A stretch of 12,825 nt of DNA, from NCBI GenBank assembly GCA_002297965.1, contig DBLF01000050.1, positions 1-12,825 of the forward strand. The letters are read 5' to 3'. Each line of letters starts with the position of its first letter. The stretch's first letter is position 1. Source of the stretch: Candidatus Segatella papionis. GTDB lineage: Bacteria > Bacteroidota > Bacteroidia > Bacteroidales > Bacteroidaceae. Positions 6,284 through 12,453 of this stretch are shown here, one piece after another. The notes under the pieces are model-generated. The model worked only from the letters and a program-made list of their open reading frames with translations, was not told the DNA's origin and ran no database searches. Position numbers and translations under genes: made by a program.

Positions 6284-6476
6284 ACTACTATTTTTGTTAC
6301 GCCCGCAACTTTCTGTATCTGTTTCTTCATAAATCGTTCTGTTTTGCCCCTAAAATTATATTTCCCTTTTGTTGAATTCTTTTTTGTCTTTGAAAATAGT
6401 TCTTTTATTTAATAATATATTAAAGAAATTAGAGCAGAATCGAATGGCTTGAAAATCAGTTAATTATAATGATAAA

Positions 6477-6498
6477 GCGTAACAAATTCCGAAGTGTA
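6477..6498 (+). repeat. Half-iteron direct repeat, copy 1
   Basis: A 22-nt sequence beginning GCGTAACAAATTCCGAAGT recurs at 6773-6794 with one difference (G/A at position 20). It holds only the left half of the iteron, GTAACAAA, and each copy is followed by a full iteron: 3 bp later here, 25 bp later at the second copy. It is probably a weaker Rep site. Confidence 0.6.
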
Positions 6499-6772
6499 GC
6501 GTAACAAAAATAGTTTAAAGTGGAACAAAAATAGTATAAAATCAGAGCAAAACGTATCAAAAATAGTACTTTTTCCTGTTTTCGTAACAAAAATAGTACT
6601 CTTTTGAGAATATTTGGAATTATTTCAGTAAAAAATAAAGGTAATTTACAATATCAACCATTTTCATCTTAACCTACTAGAAGAATCTTATCGCAAGGGA
6701 CTTTGACATACGTTTTAGGCTGTTTCTCGGGATGCTTCCAAATGATTGATATACTGAATAATAGAGGCTCAT

Positions 6773-6794
6773 GCGTAACAAATTCCGAAGTATA
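6773..6794 (+). repeat. Half-iteron direct repeat, copy 2
   Basis: Second copy of the 22-nt repeat at 6477-6498, differing at one base, and upstream of the iteron core at 6819-6833. Being 290 bp from the rep frame, it could take part in autoregulation. Confidence 0.6.
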
Positions 6795-6883
6795 TCCCTA
6801 TTTCTTCGTTTTGAAAGCGTAACAAAAATAGTACTTTTAGAAAAATATAAACATATTTTCAAGACACTACTATCACTCTACAT

Positions 6884-6905
6884 GCAAGTTATTAAGATAA
6901 CTTGC
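6884..6905. promoter_or_regulatory. Perfect dyad upstream of rep (candidate operator)
   Basis: GCAAGTTAT and ATAACTTGC are 9-bp perfect arms around TAAG. The dyad lies between the last two iterons, about 180-270 bp upstream of the possible rep starts. Iteron plasmids often carry an inverted repeat near the rep promoter, where Rep dimers repress the gene. Here the arms do not obviously contain the iteron sequence, so another regulator is equally possible. No T-run follows, so it is not a terminator. Confidence 0.45.
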
Positions 6906-7084
6906 TATATATAAGCTAGATTGAGAAAAGAAACCAAGCAATAGTTCTTTGTACAGCAGCCATCCATATACTCCCCAAAAGCGTAACAAAAATAGTAGTA
7001 TTTTGCCTTATATTCTTAAAAAAAACAAAGGAATAGAACTTTCTTCTTTATGAATGAAGGATTTATGAGATAATTTGTTTAACT

Positions 7085-8275
7085 TTGTCAACGCTATTCG
7101 AAAAGGCTACTAAGACTAGTCCTGACGAATGCGATTTTAAAAGTGATACGTCAATGGAAGATAAGAAAAAGCAATCACATAAGAAGGCTACTGGATTACA
7201 GAAAGCGCAGAAGCCACAATTGGTGAAGGTGGAACCAGGCAAGGGAGATATTTTGCAGCCGGTTACCTTCACCTTGATGCGTATGGATACCTCTACGATG
7301 CAGAATAGAGTTATCATCGCTGCGGTCAACAAAATCCAGAGTTTGGTTCGTGATATGCTGAATAGAGGTGGTGATGTTCGCACGGCTATCCGTAGAATCC
7401 AGAATGAAGATGTGGTAGATGAAAAAGGTGTCAGCATCAAAATCTATTTGAATGAATTTGGCGTCGATGCTCGTAATTACCAAGACCTCAAACAGAGTAT
7501 TATGCTCCTGGCGGGTTTGGTGGTAAATGTGCCCTACAAGGGACCTACGGGAAAAATGTTCGTGAAGTACACCAACTTCTGCAATGTGTATTTCGAGCCA
7601 ACCACCCCTTGCCATTATTGCGTGCTCACCTTGGATTATGACATCGCTGAAAAGCTCATCAGTCTTGACATGGGTTATCAGATGCTCAACAAGGTTGTGG
7701 TGCTCAACAACCTGAAGAATAAGTATTCGCAGAAGCTCTATACTTATCTTACCATGTGGAAGTCGAGCAAGGAGTCGTTTATCATCACGACCTCCGAGTT
7801 GCGTGATTATCTTTGTATCAAGAACAAGTATCAGTCTTTCCGACATGTGGTGCAGCGAGTGCTTGACCCTGCCAAGAAGGAATTGAAAGAGATGGCAGAC
7901 AAGGGATTTTCTGATTACTATTTTGACTATGAGAAGGTCTATACAGGAACTCGCAGAACTGGTGAGCCTGAGAAAATTCTCTTCAAGATATTCAAGTCCA
8001 AGCAGTTTATTTCCAAGAAGGAAGAAAAGACGGGCGATATTCTCCAGCGAGAGCGGTTTGCCAAGCTCATCATCGATCATTTTGGATTCGAGCAGAATGA
8101 GGCGATGCAACTCTGCAAGGAAGTAACAATGGCCAATGCGCCAGAATGCTTGAATAAACTCTTGGAAATAGAGCAATATGCTAGTAAGCCAGAGGTGTTA
8201 GACAAAAAAGCTTATTGTGCCAAAGCGCTGCGTGAGTTCTTTAAGGATTTCTATACTCCAGCAGAGATGCTTTAA
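7085..8275 (+). CDS. rep: Rep_3-family plasmid replication initiator (RepA/RepB-like)
   Basis: 396 aa if started at TTG 7085; the first ATG in frame is at 7154 (residue 24, MEDKKKQSHKK), giving 373 aa. No better start exists, because a stop lies at 7055-7057. The charged N-terminus (to ~residue 45) precedes two winged-helix regions typical of Rep_3 initiators (PF01051). The first includes VTFTLMRMDTSTMQNRVIIAAVNKIQ, a FGVDARNYQDLKQSI segment and a strand pair around LTLDYDIAEKLI. The second includes NNLKNKYSQKLYTYLTMWK, FIITTSELRDYLCIKNKYQSFRHVV and LDPAKKELKEM. The protein would bind the upstream iterons and open the origin, and Rep dimers usually repress their own gene. Good coding composition contrasts sharply with the AT-rich DNA before it. 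A strong terminator follows. Confidence 0.9.
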   Translation: MSTLFEKATKTSPDECDFKSDTSMEDKKKQSHKKATGLQKAQKPQLVKVEPGKGDILQPVTFTLMRMDTSTMQNRVIIAAVNKIQSLVRDMLNRGGDVRTAIRRIQNEDVVDEKGVSIKIYLNEFGVDARNYQDLKQSIMLLAGLVVNVPYKGPTGKMFVKYTNFCNVYFEPTTPCHYCVLTLDYDIAEKLISLDMGYQMLNKVVVLNNLKNKYSQKLYTYLTMWKSSKESFIITTSELRDYLCIKNKYQSFRHVVQRVLDPAKKELKEMADKGFSDYYFDYEKVYTGTRRTGEPEKILFKIFKSKQFISKKEEKTGDILQRERFAKLIIDHFGFEQNEAMQLCKEVTMANAPECLNKLLEIEQYASKPEVLDKKAYCAKALREFFKDFYTPAEML

Positions 8276-8333
8276 TCACTTTGGCATATTCCATCGAAGA
8301 CATAAATAAAAGACATATTACCCCATATTTAAT

Positions 8334-8371
8334 AACAGCTGACGGTTCGTGATGAATCGTCAGCTGTTTTT
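8334..8371 (+). terminator. Intrinsic terminator after rep
   Basis: A perfect 11-bp stem, AACAGCTGACG pairing with CGTCAGCTGTT, has a further TTC/GAA pairing inside the loop and is followed by TTTT on the plus strand. It lies 59 bp past the rep stop and 9 bp before the end of the convergent Toprim gene, so it may serve both transcripts; the minus-strand side has only TTATTAAAT. Confidence 0.85.
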
Positions 8372-8379
8372 GCTAGTTT

Positions 8380-9510
8380 TTACAGTTTTTGGGGGGACAT
8401 AGGTTTATTCAGTACGACATCATTCCAGTCTTTATAATTTACTGGAGGTTTGCAGGCTCCCGCCTTGTAATGTACGGGGTGATGATTGGAAAGGGCAGGG
8501 ATTCCTACCTCCGCAATCGGGATGTTGAAGGAATCATTTCCGATGGTGAAAGTTACTTCGCCTGTGGCATCCTTGACAATGGCGTTCAATTTCTCACCCT
8601 GTGCCAACATCATCAGGCGCAAGCCGAAAATCTTTCCTGCCAAGTCGTTGTCGAAGCAATCGATGCCCTTGGCATCCTTGTAATATTCCAACATGCCAAG
8701 CACCTGTTGATCGGAGAAACTCCCGCCAAGGGAGGCAAATACACTCGACTTGACATCGAGCGTCGCCTTGTTGTGCTGATAGAAAGCCATGATGTCGAGG
8801 GCACTTTCACCGAAATAAATATGCTTCACGCTCATCGGGCCACCTTCGGAAAGGTCGGCTATCCATAAGCCCGATGTGCTATTCGTGCCAGTAGCCTTCC
8901 CTTTGAAACCTGCATGGCCACGAATCTCGAAGCCACAAATCTCATCGCTGCCAGGAGTGGTATAGGCGAAACCTATGTTCTTGAATTTGAATTTCGCCTC
9001 CTTGTCCATCACGAGATAGATGTGGTCGGCAAAGGTTGCCACGGTATCACGGTCGATGCCACGAGTCTTGAAGAGGAAGTCGGTAGCTCTCTCTGCTCCC
9101 TTTACGTTGAGCATCGTATAGCGTTTGAGGTTGAATGGCTCTGCTTTCTTGATGCCATTCTTATCGAGAAAGTCTTGAGAATTATAGTCCTCGTGAGGTT
9201 CGTTGGCGAAGTCACGGAGCACCTTGTTGATGCGGTCGATGTCGTTGTTTCCATGCACACGGAAACTGTTTAGGTTTTCCTTGATGAAGGTGATGAGATC
9301 ACCGCTGGAGCCATTTCTTCTCCAATAACCTTGATGTTCCGAATCTTCGGGATTGGTAATGATGACTCGGTCGATGTCCTCACCTTTGTGATTGCGCAGC
9401 ACGAAGTTAGGGCGCGACTTTCCTTTCGACTTGTCGTACTTGTAACCCAAATATACCAACACGTCGATGATGCTCACTTTCTTCTTATAGTCGTTATATG
9501 TTAACTTCAT
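8380..9510 (-). CDS. Toprim-domain primase-like protein
   Basis: 376 aa. The N-terminal ~110 residues resemble the CHC2-type primase region (VLVYLGYKYD, GYWRRNGSSGDLITFIKE) but lack the zinc-binding Cys/His set, a pattern common in primase-like proteins of Bacteroidetes mobile elements. Residues ~228-305 form a Toprim domain: the glutamate motif YFGESALDIMAF (Glu235), then SLGGSFSDQQV and the DxD motif CFDNDLAGK (Asp287, Asp289). A plasmid primase or a mobilisation-linked DNA-processing protein would fit. The gene converges on rep, sharing a terminator, and is likely part of the same replicon module. The start is the ATG at 9508-9510. The domain call is strong; the exact enzyme activity is inferred. 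Confidence 0.8.
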   Translation of the reverse strand: MKLTYNDYKKKVSIIDVLVYLGYKYDKSKGKSRPNFVLRNHKGEDIDRVIITNPEDSEHQGYWRRNGSSGDLITFIKENLNSFRVHGNNDIDRINKVLRDFANEPHEDYNSQDFLDKNGIKKAEPFNLKRYTMLNVKGAERATDFLFKTRGIDRDTVATFADHIYLVMDKEAKFKFKNIGFAYTTPGSDEICGFEIRGHAGFKGKATGTNSTSGLWIADLSEGGPMSVKHIYFGESALDIMAFYQHNKATLDVKSSVFASLGGSFSDQQVLGMLEYYKDAKGIDCFDNDLAGKIFGLRLMMLAQGEKLNAIVKDATGEVTFTIGNDSFNIPIAEVGIPALSNHHPVHYKAGACKPPVNYKDWNDVVLNKPMSPQKL

Positions 9511-9543
9511 ACCGTTCTGCTTTTAGTTTTATGATTTGACAAA

Positions 9544-9963
9544 CTATTGTTGTCCATCCACGATAGCTCTCATGGAGTAATTGCCATATTTGGTCTTGAA
9601 GACCGCAAACTTGTCGATGGATCTGCCGTCAGATAACTTCATATTATTAAACGAAATGTCATCTAGTTTATTTTCTTGGATGCCCATTTTCTTCATTCTC
9701 TCAGGATTGCCCAAACCCAAATCTTCATGAATGGCAACTTTCATGCCTTTCTCTGCCTCCAAGAAGCTGCCAGCTCTAAAGAAATGGATGTGGATGCTCT
9801 TATCATCCTTCCATTTGTCCTTGTATTTTTTCTCACCTTTTGGGTAACCAATGACAATGGTATTCAGGGTAATGACGTGTTTGGGCAATCCCAAAAGCTG
9901 CTGCACAATCCTGTATCCAGAACTCTTGTTCCCATCCAGCCAATGCCTTGTCTGGGTCTCCAC
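9544..9963 (-). CDS. Chimeric ORF: nitroreductase C-terminal remnant fused to an unrecognised tail
   Basis: 139 aa. Residues ~19-62 match the C-terminal end of FMN nitroreductases: QQLLGLPKHVITLNTIVIGYPKGEKKYKDKW, where such enzymes read LPEHI-PLN-I-GYP-KDKW. Residues ~63-139 (from RAGSFLEAEKGMKVAIHEDL, with DGRSIDKFAVFKTKYGNYSM near the end) belong to nothing I recognise. An internal ATG at residue 72 (MKVAIHEDLGLG) could be the real start of a 68-aa gene placed 33 bp before the Toprim gene. The first 18 residues are read in the wrong frame of the nitroreductase. The long ORF is therefore probably accidental, with the tail the only part that could be functional. Confidence 0.45.
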   Translation of the reverse strand: METQTRHWLDGNKSSGYRIVQQLLGLPKHVITLNTIVIGYPKGEKKYKDKWKDDKSIHIHFFRAGSFLEAEKGMKVAIHEDLGLGNPERMKKMGIQENKLDDISFNNMKLSDGRSIDKFAVFKTKYGNYSMRAIVDGQQ

Positions 9964-10012
9964 AGACTACGATGGCAAGGGGACTCCATCACCATGCTGG
10001 CGTAAGGACTAA
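9778..10012 (-). pseudogene. Nitroreductase remnant broken across three reading frames
   Basis: Read on the minus strand, three successive pieces of one nitroreductase appear in three frames. SPYASMVMES comes first (about 10012-9983). PLAIVVCGDPDKALAGWEQEFWIQDCAAA follows (about 9985-9898). QQLLGLPKHVITLNTIVIGYP and KDKW come last (about 9909-9778). The middle part, which normally lies between the DCAAA helix and the LPEH segment (about 35 residues including the LGLG-W region), has been deleted at the last junction. The N-terminal half is absent altogether: upstream of 10012 the sequence becomes a cupin gene on the other strand. The gene is dead; it dates the region as rearranged. Confidence 0.75.
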
Positions 10013-10218
10013 AGAAAGATGAGAAGGTGGGGGAGCATGTCCATCCAACCATGGACGAGCATTACCTGGGATTGTCTGGAAATGGCATCTTGTGGGTGGA
10101 TGGTCAGGAAATAGCCTTGGTCAAGGATACGTATGTACTGGTCAAGGCAGGTAGCAAGCATCACATGGAAGCGAAGGATGAGGTTTGCTTCCTGACCATA
10201 GGAGTAGCAACTTACTAG
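10006..10218 (+). pseudogene. Cupin-domain protein fragment lacking its N-terminus
   Basis: The frame opens after a stop at 10003-10005 and reads GLKKDEKVGEHVHPTMDEHY, then LGLSGNGILWVDGQEIALVKDT, VLVKAGSKHHMEA and a stop at 10216-10218. This is a single cupin barrel with the metal-binding His set (HVHPTMDEHY, then GSKHH). A GTG at 10027 would give 63 aa, but the strands before the first histidine motif are missing. It abuts the nitroreductase remnant with no spacer. Intact small cupins bind a metal and a small ligand or act as sugar isomerases; none of that is claimed here. The fragment is probably inactive, although translation from GTG cannot be excluded. Confidence 0.55.
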
Positions 10219-10235
10219 AAATGAATAAGCCACCT

Positions 10236-10271
10236 GCCTTGTATCTAGCGAAAGAGAGCTAAATACAAGGC
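10236..10271 (-). terminator. Strong hairpin at the 3' end of the DUF1294 gene
   Basis: GCCTTGTAT and ATACAAGGC (9 bp perfect), then after one mismatch TAGC/GCTA, enclose an 8-nt loop. It overlaps the last codons and stop of the DUF1294 gene and lies between convergent transcripts. No T-run follows on either strand, so it may protect the mRNA 3' end rather than terminate alone. Confidence 0.45.
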
Positions 10272-10514
10272 AACGGCCATTTCTAATGAGAAGATGGCAG
10301 GAACGCCATACTTGAACTTGAGGTGCATGGTCTTGTGGTGCCAAGCCTTCATGCCCAACCATGCCCCTATAGAACCGCCAAATACGGCAAGTAAAAGCAA
10401 TGTCGCCTCCGATATTCTCCACTTGCCGTGTTTGGCCTTCCATTTGTCAATGCCATAGGTTAAGAATGTAATGACATTGATAACCAATAAGATGATGATG
10501 ATTTTTGTGGTCAT
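10245..10514 (-). CDS. DUF1294-family small membrane protein
   Basis: 89 aa with three hydrophobic segments: residues ~4-21 (IIIILLVINVITFLTYG), ~38-57 (ATLLLLAVFGGSIGAWLGM) and ~70-87 (GVPAIFSLEMAVALYLA). Between and after these come the family signatures: YGIDKWKAKHGKWRISEATL, GGSIGAWLGMKAWHHKT and HLKFKYGVP. This fits DUF1294 (PF06961), an inner-membrane family of unknown function and about this length. Its ATG overlaps the stop of the upstream GNAT fragment (ATGA), the last step of a closely spaced minus-strand run. Confidence 0.85.
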   Translation of the reverse strand: MTTKIIIILLVINVITFLTYGIDKWKAKHGKWRISEATLLLLAVFGGSIGAWLGMKAWHHKTMHLKFKYGVPAIFSLEMAVALYLALFR

Positions 10515-10642
10515 GTTCCTAAGTAGTCTCCACTCGAACGCCTCCCTGATGCAGCTTCTGTTTCTGGAAAACAGGCTGCTTCCAGAGAGGTGATTTCATC
10601 AAGGTCTGCTATCGTGGCCATTCTTATGATTTCCTTATCCAT
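10511..10642 (-). pseudogene. GNAT acetyltransferase N-terminal remnant, frameshifted
   Basis: The frame from ATG 10640-10642 reads MDKEIIRMATIADLDEITSL then EAACFPETEAASG, the usual beginning of a GNAT N-acetyltransferase (beta1-alpha1 with the EAxCFP motif). It then goes wrong: GRRSSGDYLGT and stop. A shift in frame at the AASG/GRR point recovers EAFEWRLLRN, the expected continuation, and that in turn runs straight into the DUF1294 start. The acetyl-CoA-binding part (about 100 residues) is gone. It is 5 bp from bcp and overlaps the next start by 4 bases, so the 43-codon frame might still couple translation between bcp and the DUF1294 gene. Confidence 0.7.
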
Positions 10643-10647
10643 AAGTT

Positions 10648-11097
10648 TTATCCCAAGATTTGGCTGGCATGTTCCTTGACCTTGATCTCCTTAGGGCCGA
10701 TGATGCGAGTGATGACACCATTCTCATCAGCGATGAATGTGGTGCGGAATACACCCATTGACACTCTGCCGCACATTTTCTTTTCTCCAAACACGCCTAA
10801 TTCGTTGACTAGCGCCTTCTCTGTATCGCAGATAAGCGGGAAAGGCAGGTTGTTCTTCTCGATGAACTTCTTGTGGCTCTTGGCATCCTGTGTGCTCACG
10901 CCAATGACAACATAGCCCTCTGCGAGAAAACGCTCGTAGTTGTCACGGAGGTTGCAAGCCTCGTTGGTGCATCCTGGAGTGGAGTCGCGAGGATAAATGT
11001 AAAGCACTATCTTCTTGCCACTCAACTCGGCAAGCGTCCACTCTTTTCCGTCCTGGTCAATGCCAAGAACTTCTGGTAATTTCTGTCCTACTTCCAT
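10648..11097 (-). CDS. bcp: Thioredoxin-dependent peroxiredoxin Bcp (PrxQ type)
   Basis: 149 aa, normal length for the family. Peroxidatic Cys43 lies in the motif YIYPRDSTPGCTNEAC, and Cys48 five residues on is the usual resolving cysteine, marking an atypical two-cysteine PrxQ. Further landmarks are LRDNYERF, VVIGVSTQDAKSHKKF, PFPLICDTEK and the strand near GVFRTTFIADENGVI. It reduces hydrogen peroxide and organic or lipid hydroperoxides in the cytoplasm using thioredoxin. It follows yaaA after 34 bp, and both respond to peroxide in other bacteria, so the pair is functionally coherent. The start ATG at 11095-11097 is consistent with the canonical N-terminus MEVGQKLPEV. Confidence 0.95.
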   Translation of the reverse strand: MEVGQKLPEVLGIDQDGKEWTLAELSGKKIVLYIYPRDSTPGCTNEACNLRDNYERFLAEGYVVIGVSTQDAKSHKKFIEKNNLPFPLICDTEKALVNELGVFGEKKMCGRVSMGVFRTTFIADENGVITRIIGPKEIKVKEHASQILG

Positions 11098-11131
11098 AAT
11101 CGTAAATTTTTAATAATCTGTAAGTTTATAT

Positions 11132-11893
11132 TTATTTCTTGATGAAGTGAGGATGAAGTTCATCCCCATAATTTGAATCATATCTGAATCCCTCCAGTTC
11201 GAAGCCTAATATGTCGGATAGTTGGGAAATCTGATGCTGAATGATATACCTCGTCATGGCTCCTCGGCAACTCTTGGCATGGACGGACACCACCTTGATG
11301 GTGTCACCCTTATCGACATAAAACAAAGGCTGTATCACCTTCACCTCTTGGCAAACTCGCTTCCAGTCGAAGAGATGCTCAAACTCCTCGGTGGCTAGAT
11401 GAATGAGAATGCCATCGTCTGCCTTCACTTCCTCAATCAGCATATCCGTGAGATAAGGCTTCCAATAGGCAAAGAGATTCTTGTTCTCGGCAGCATCCAG
11501 TTTCACCTTGCCCTCCATTCGATAAGGGTGAATCATGTCCAATGGACGTAACAACCCATACAGGAAAGAAGTGATGAAGAGATGCCTTTGAGCAAAGGTT
11601 AAGTCATCTTGGCTAAAGCTGTTAGCTTGGAGATACTTGTAAGCCTGGCCAAAGAAGGTGAGGAGGGCAGGCAACTGCTCAGTCTCGTTCCAGAAGCTTT
11701 GGTATCGCTGTTGGTTCTCCTGGGCGATGGCGTGGCTGCACTTTAGTTTCTTCATAAGACGGCTTGTGTCCCATGTGGAAAGTTCTAGGGCAAACTGTCC
11801 GGCCTGCTCTTGAAACCTTGGCTTGCTTTTCATTGGAACGTCCACTGATGTGGAAGCATTCATGATTTTGGCTGACGCTAAGAGTATTTGCAT
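11132..11893 (-). CDS. yaaA: Peroxide stress protein YaaA
   Basis: 253 aa, full length for the YaaA/DUF328 family (PF03883, UPF0246). The start MQILLASAKIMN and the motif FLYGLLRPLDMIHPYRMEGKVK are typical, as are NKNLFAYWKPYLTD, VHAKSCRGAMTRYIIQHQIS (near residue 210) and a C-terminal segment with FRYDSNYGDELHPHF. In Escherichia coli YaaA is under OxyR control and lowers free iron and DNA damage during peroxide stress; it has been described as a DNA-binding protein. Immediately downstream is the peroxiredoxin bcp. Upstream, 24 bp away, is the truncated threonine aldolase, so it may now depend on read-through of that transcript. Confidence 0.93.
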   Translation of the reverse strand: MQILLASAKIMNASTSVDVPMKSKPRFQEQAGQFALELSTWDTSRLMKKLKCSHAIAQENQQRYQSFWNETEQLPALLTFFGQAYKYLQANSFSQDDLTFAQRHLFITSFLYGLLRPLDMIHPYRMEGKVKLDAAENKNLFAYWKPYLTDMLIEEVKADDGILIHLATEEFEHLFDWKRVCQEVKVIQPLFYVDKGDTIKVVSVHAKSCRGAMTRYIIQHQISQLSDILGFELEGFRYDSNYGDELHPHFIKK

Positions 11894-11917
11894 ATTGTTG
11901 ACTGATGATTATATTCT

Positions 11918-12424
11918 TTATGATAGGATATTCTGCAAGATTCTGTCCAACTCCTCCAGCTCTTCCTTGGTATATAACATGCCCAGTTCGGTAGGCATGG
12001 AGACATAGACCATGCCAGGCTGTACCATGTGCGGGTGAGTCTCATCGGCCAGGAAGTTGTCCATATAGGAAGTCAAAGTATCCGGATTCAGCTTGCTGTC
12101 AGTGGATGGCAAGGTAATGACCTTGTGTCCAAAGGCTTCAACTGCTCCCGACTCATGCACCTCGATATGTCCCGTCTCCACGCAAATCACGCCCTCGCAT
12201 CCCAAGAGGACGGAGTCAATGACCGTGGTGTTGGTCTGGGTTCCACCCACAAGGAAGCAGACATCAGCATCTTCCATGTCGATGGTCTTGCGTATTTTCT
12301 CTTGGGCTGCTTCGGTATATGGGTCAAATCCATATCCAGAGGTCTTCTCGTCATTGGTCTTGCCCAGAGCTTCCAAAATCTCAGGCAAGGTTCCGTTGTT
12401 ATAATCACTTTCAAATGAAATCAT
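11918..12424 (-). pseudogene. L-threonine aldolase, truncated before the PLP lysine
   Basis: 168 aa against about 340 for intact low-specificity L-threonine aldolases, which cleave threonine to glycine and acetaldehyde with pyridoxal phosphate. The N-terminal half is clear: MISFESDYNNGTLPEILEAL at the start, GYGFDPYTEAAQEKIR, then the PLP-phosphate contact region LVGGTQTNT, and GHIEVHESGAVEAFGHKVITLP. The frame ends at KEELEELDRILQNILS. The expected DGARLGYGL segment and the Lys-containing GGTKVG motif are absent in all frames before yaaA begins. A 1-base shift near DRIL, where family members read a Cys-Arg/Lys-Glu-Tyr helix, is likely the primary lesion, followed by deletion. The product cannot bind PLP covalently and should be inactive. 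Confidence 0.75.
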
Positions 12425-12453
12425 ATTATCTAGAATTACAAAATGATACTTTC

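Larger units (their letters stand above)
5720..6997. other. Iteron-containing replication origin (candidate oriV)
   Basis: Ten copies of a 15-bp core GTAACAAAAATAGTA or a near variant were found: at 5722, 5921, 6115, 6501, 6522, 6554, 6584, 6819 and 6983 on the plus strand, and one inverted at 6286-6300. The spacing is irregular: wide (194-199 bp) on the left, tight (21-32 bp) in the middle, wide again near rep. Rep_3-family initiators bind direct repeats of this size next to an AT-rich unwinding region, and exactly such a region lies to the left. No perfect DnaA box was noticed by eye. This 1.8-kb stretch between parA and rep holds no credible gene. Confidence 0.8.

Noticed and set aside
6677..6862. 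61-codon minus-strand ORF inside the origin
   Set aside because: It crosses an iteron and a half-iteron, has no RBS or recognisable motif, and is what AT-rich repeat DNA gives by chance.
5720..6997. CRISPR-like regularly spaced repeats
   Set aside because: The repeats are 15-19 bp, irregularly spaced (21-199 bp), include one inverted copy and sit beside a Rep_3 initiator; no cas gene is present. Iterons explain them.
7080..7087. TAACTTTG as the -7 box of a rep promoter
   Set aside because: It overlaps the TTG start codon and no TTG lies at the -33 position; it would only make sense if translation began at ATG 7154. Left undecided.
7196..8176. 326-codon ORF antisense to rep
   Set aside because: It lies wholly inside the rep gene on the opposite strand and shows no family motif; rep has clear initiator features.
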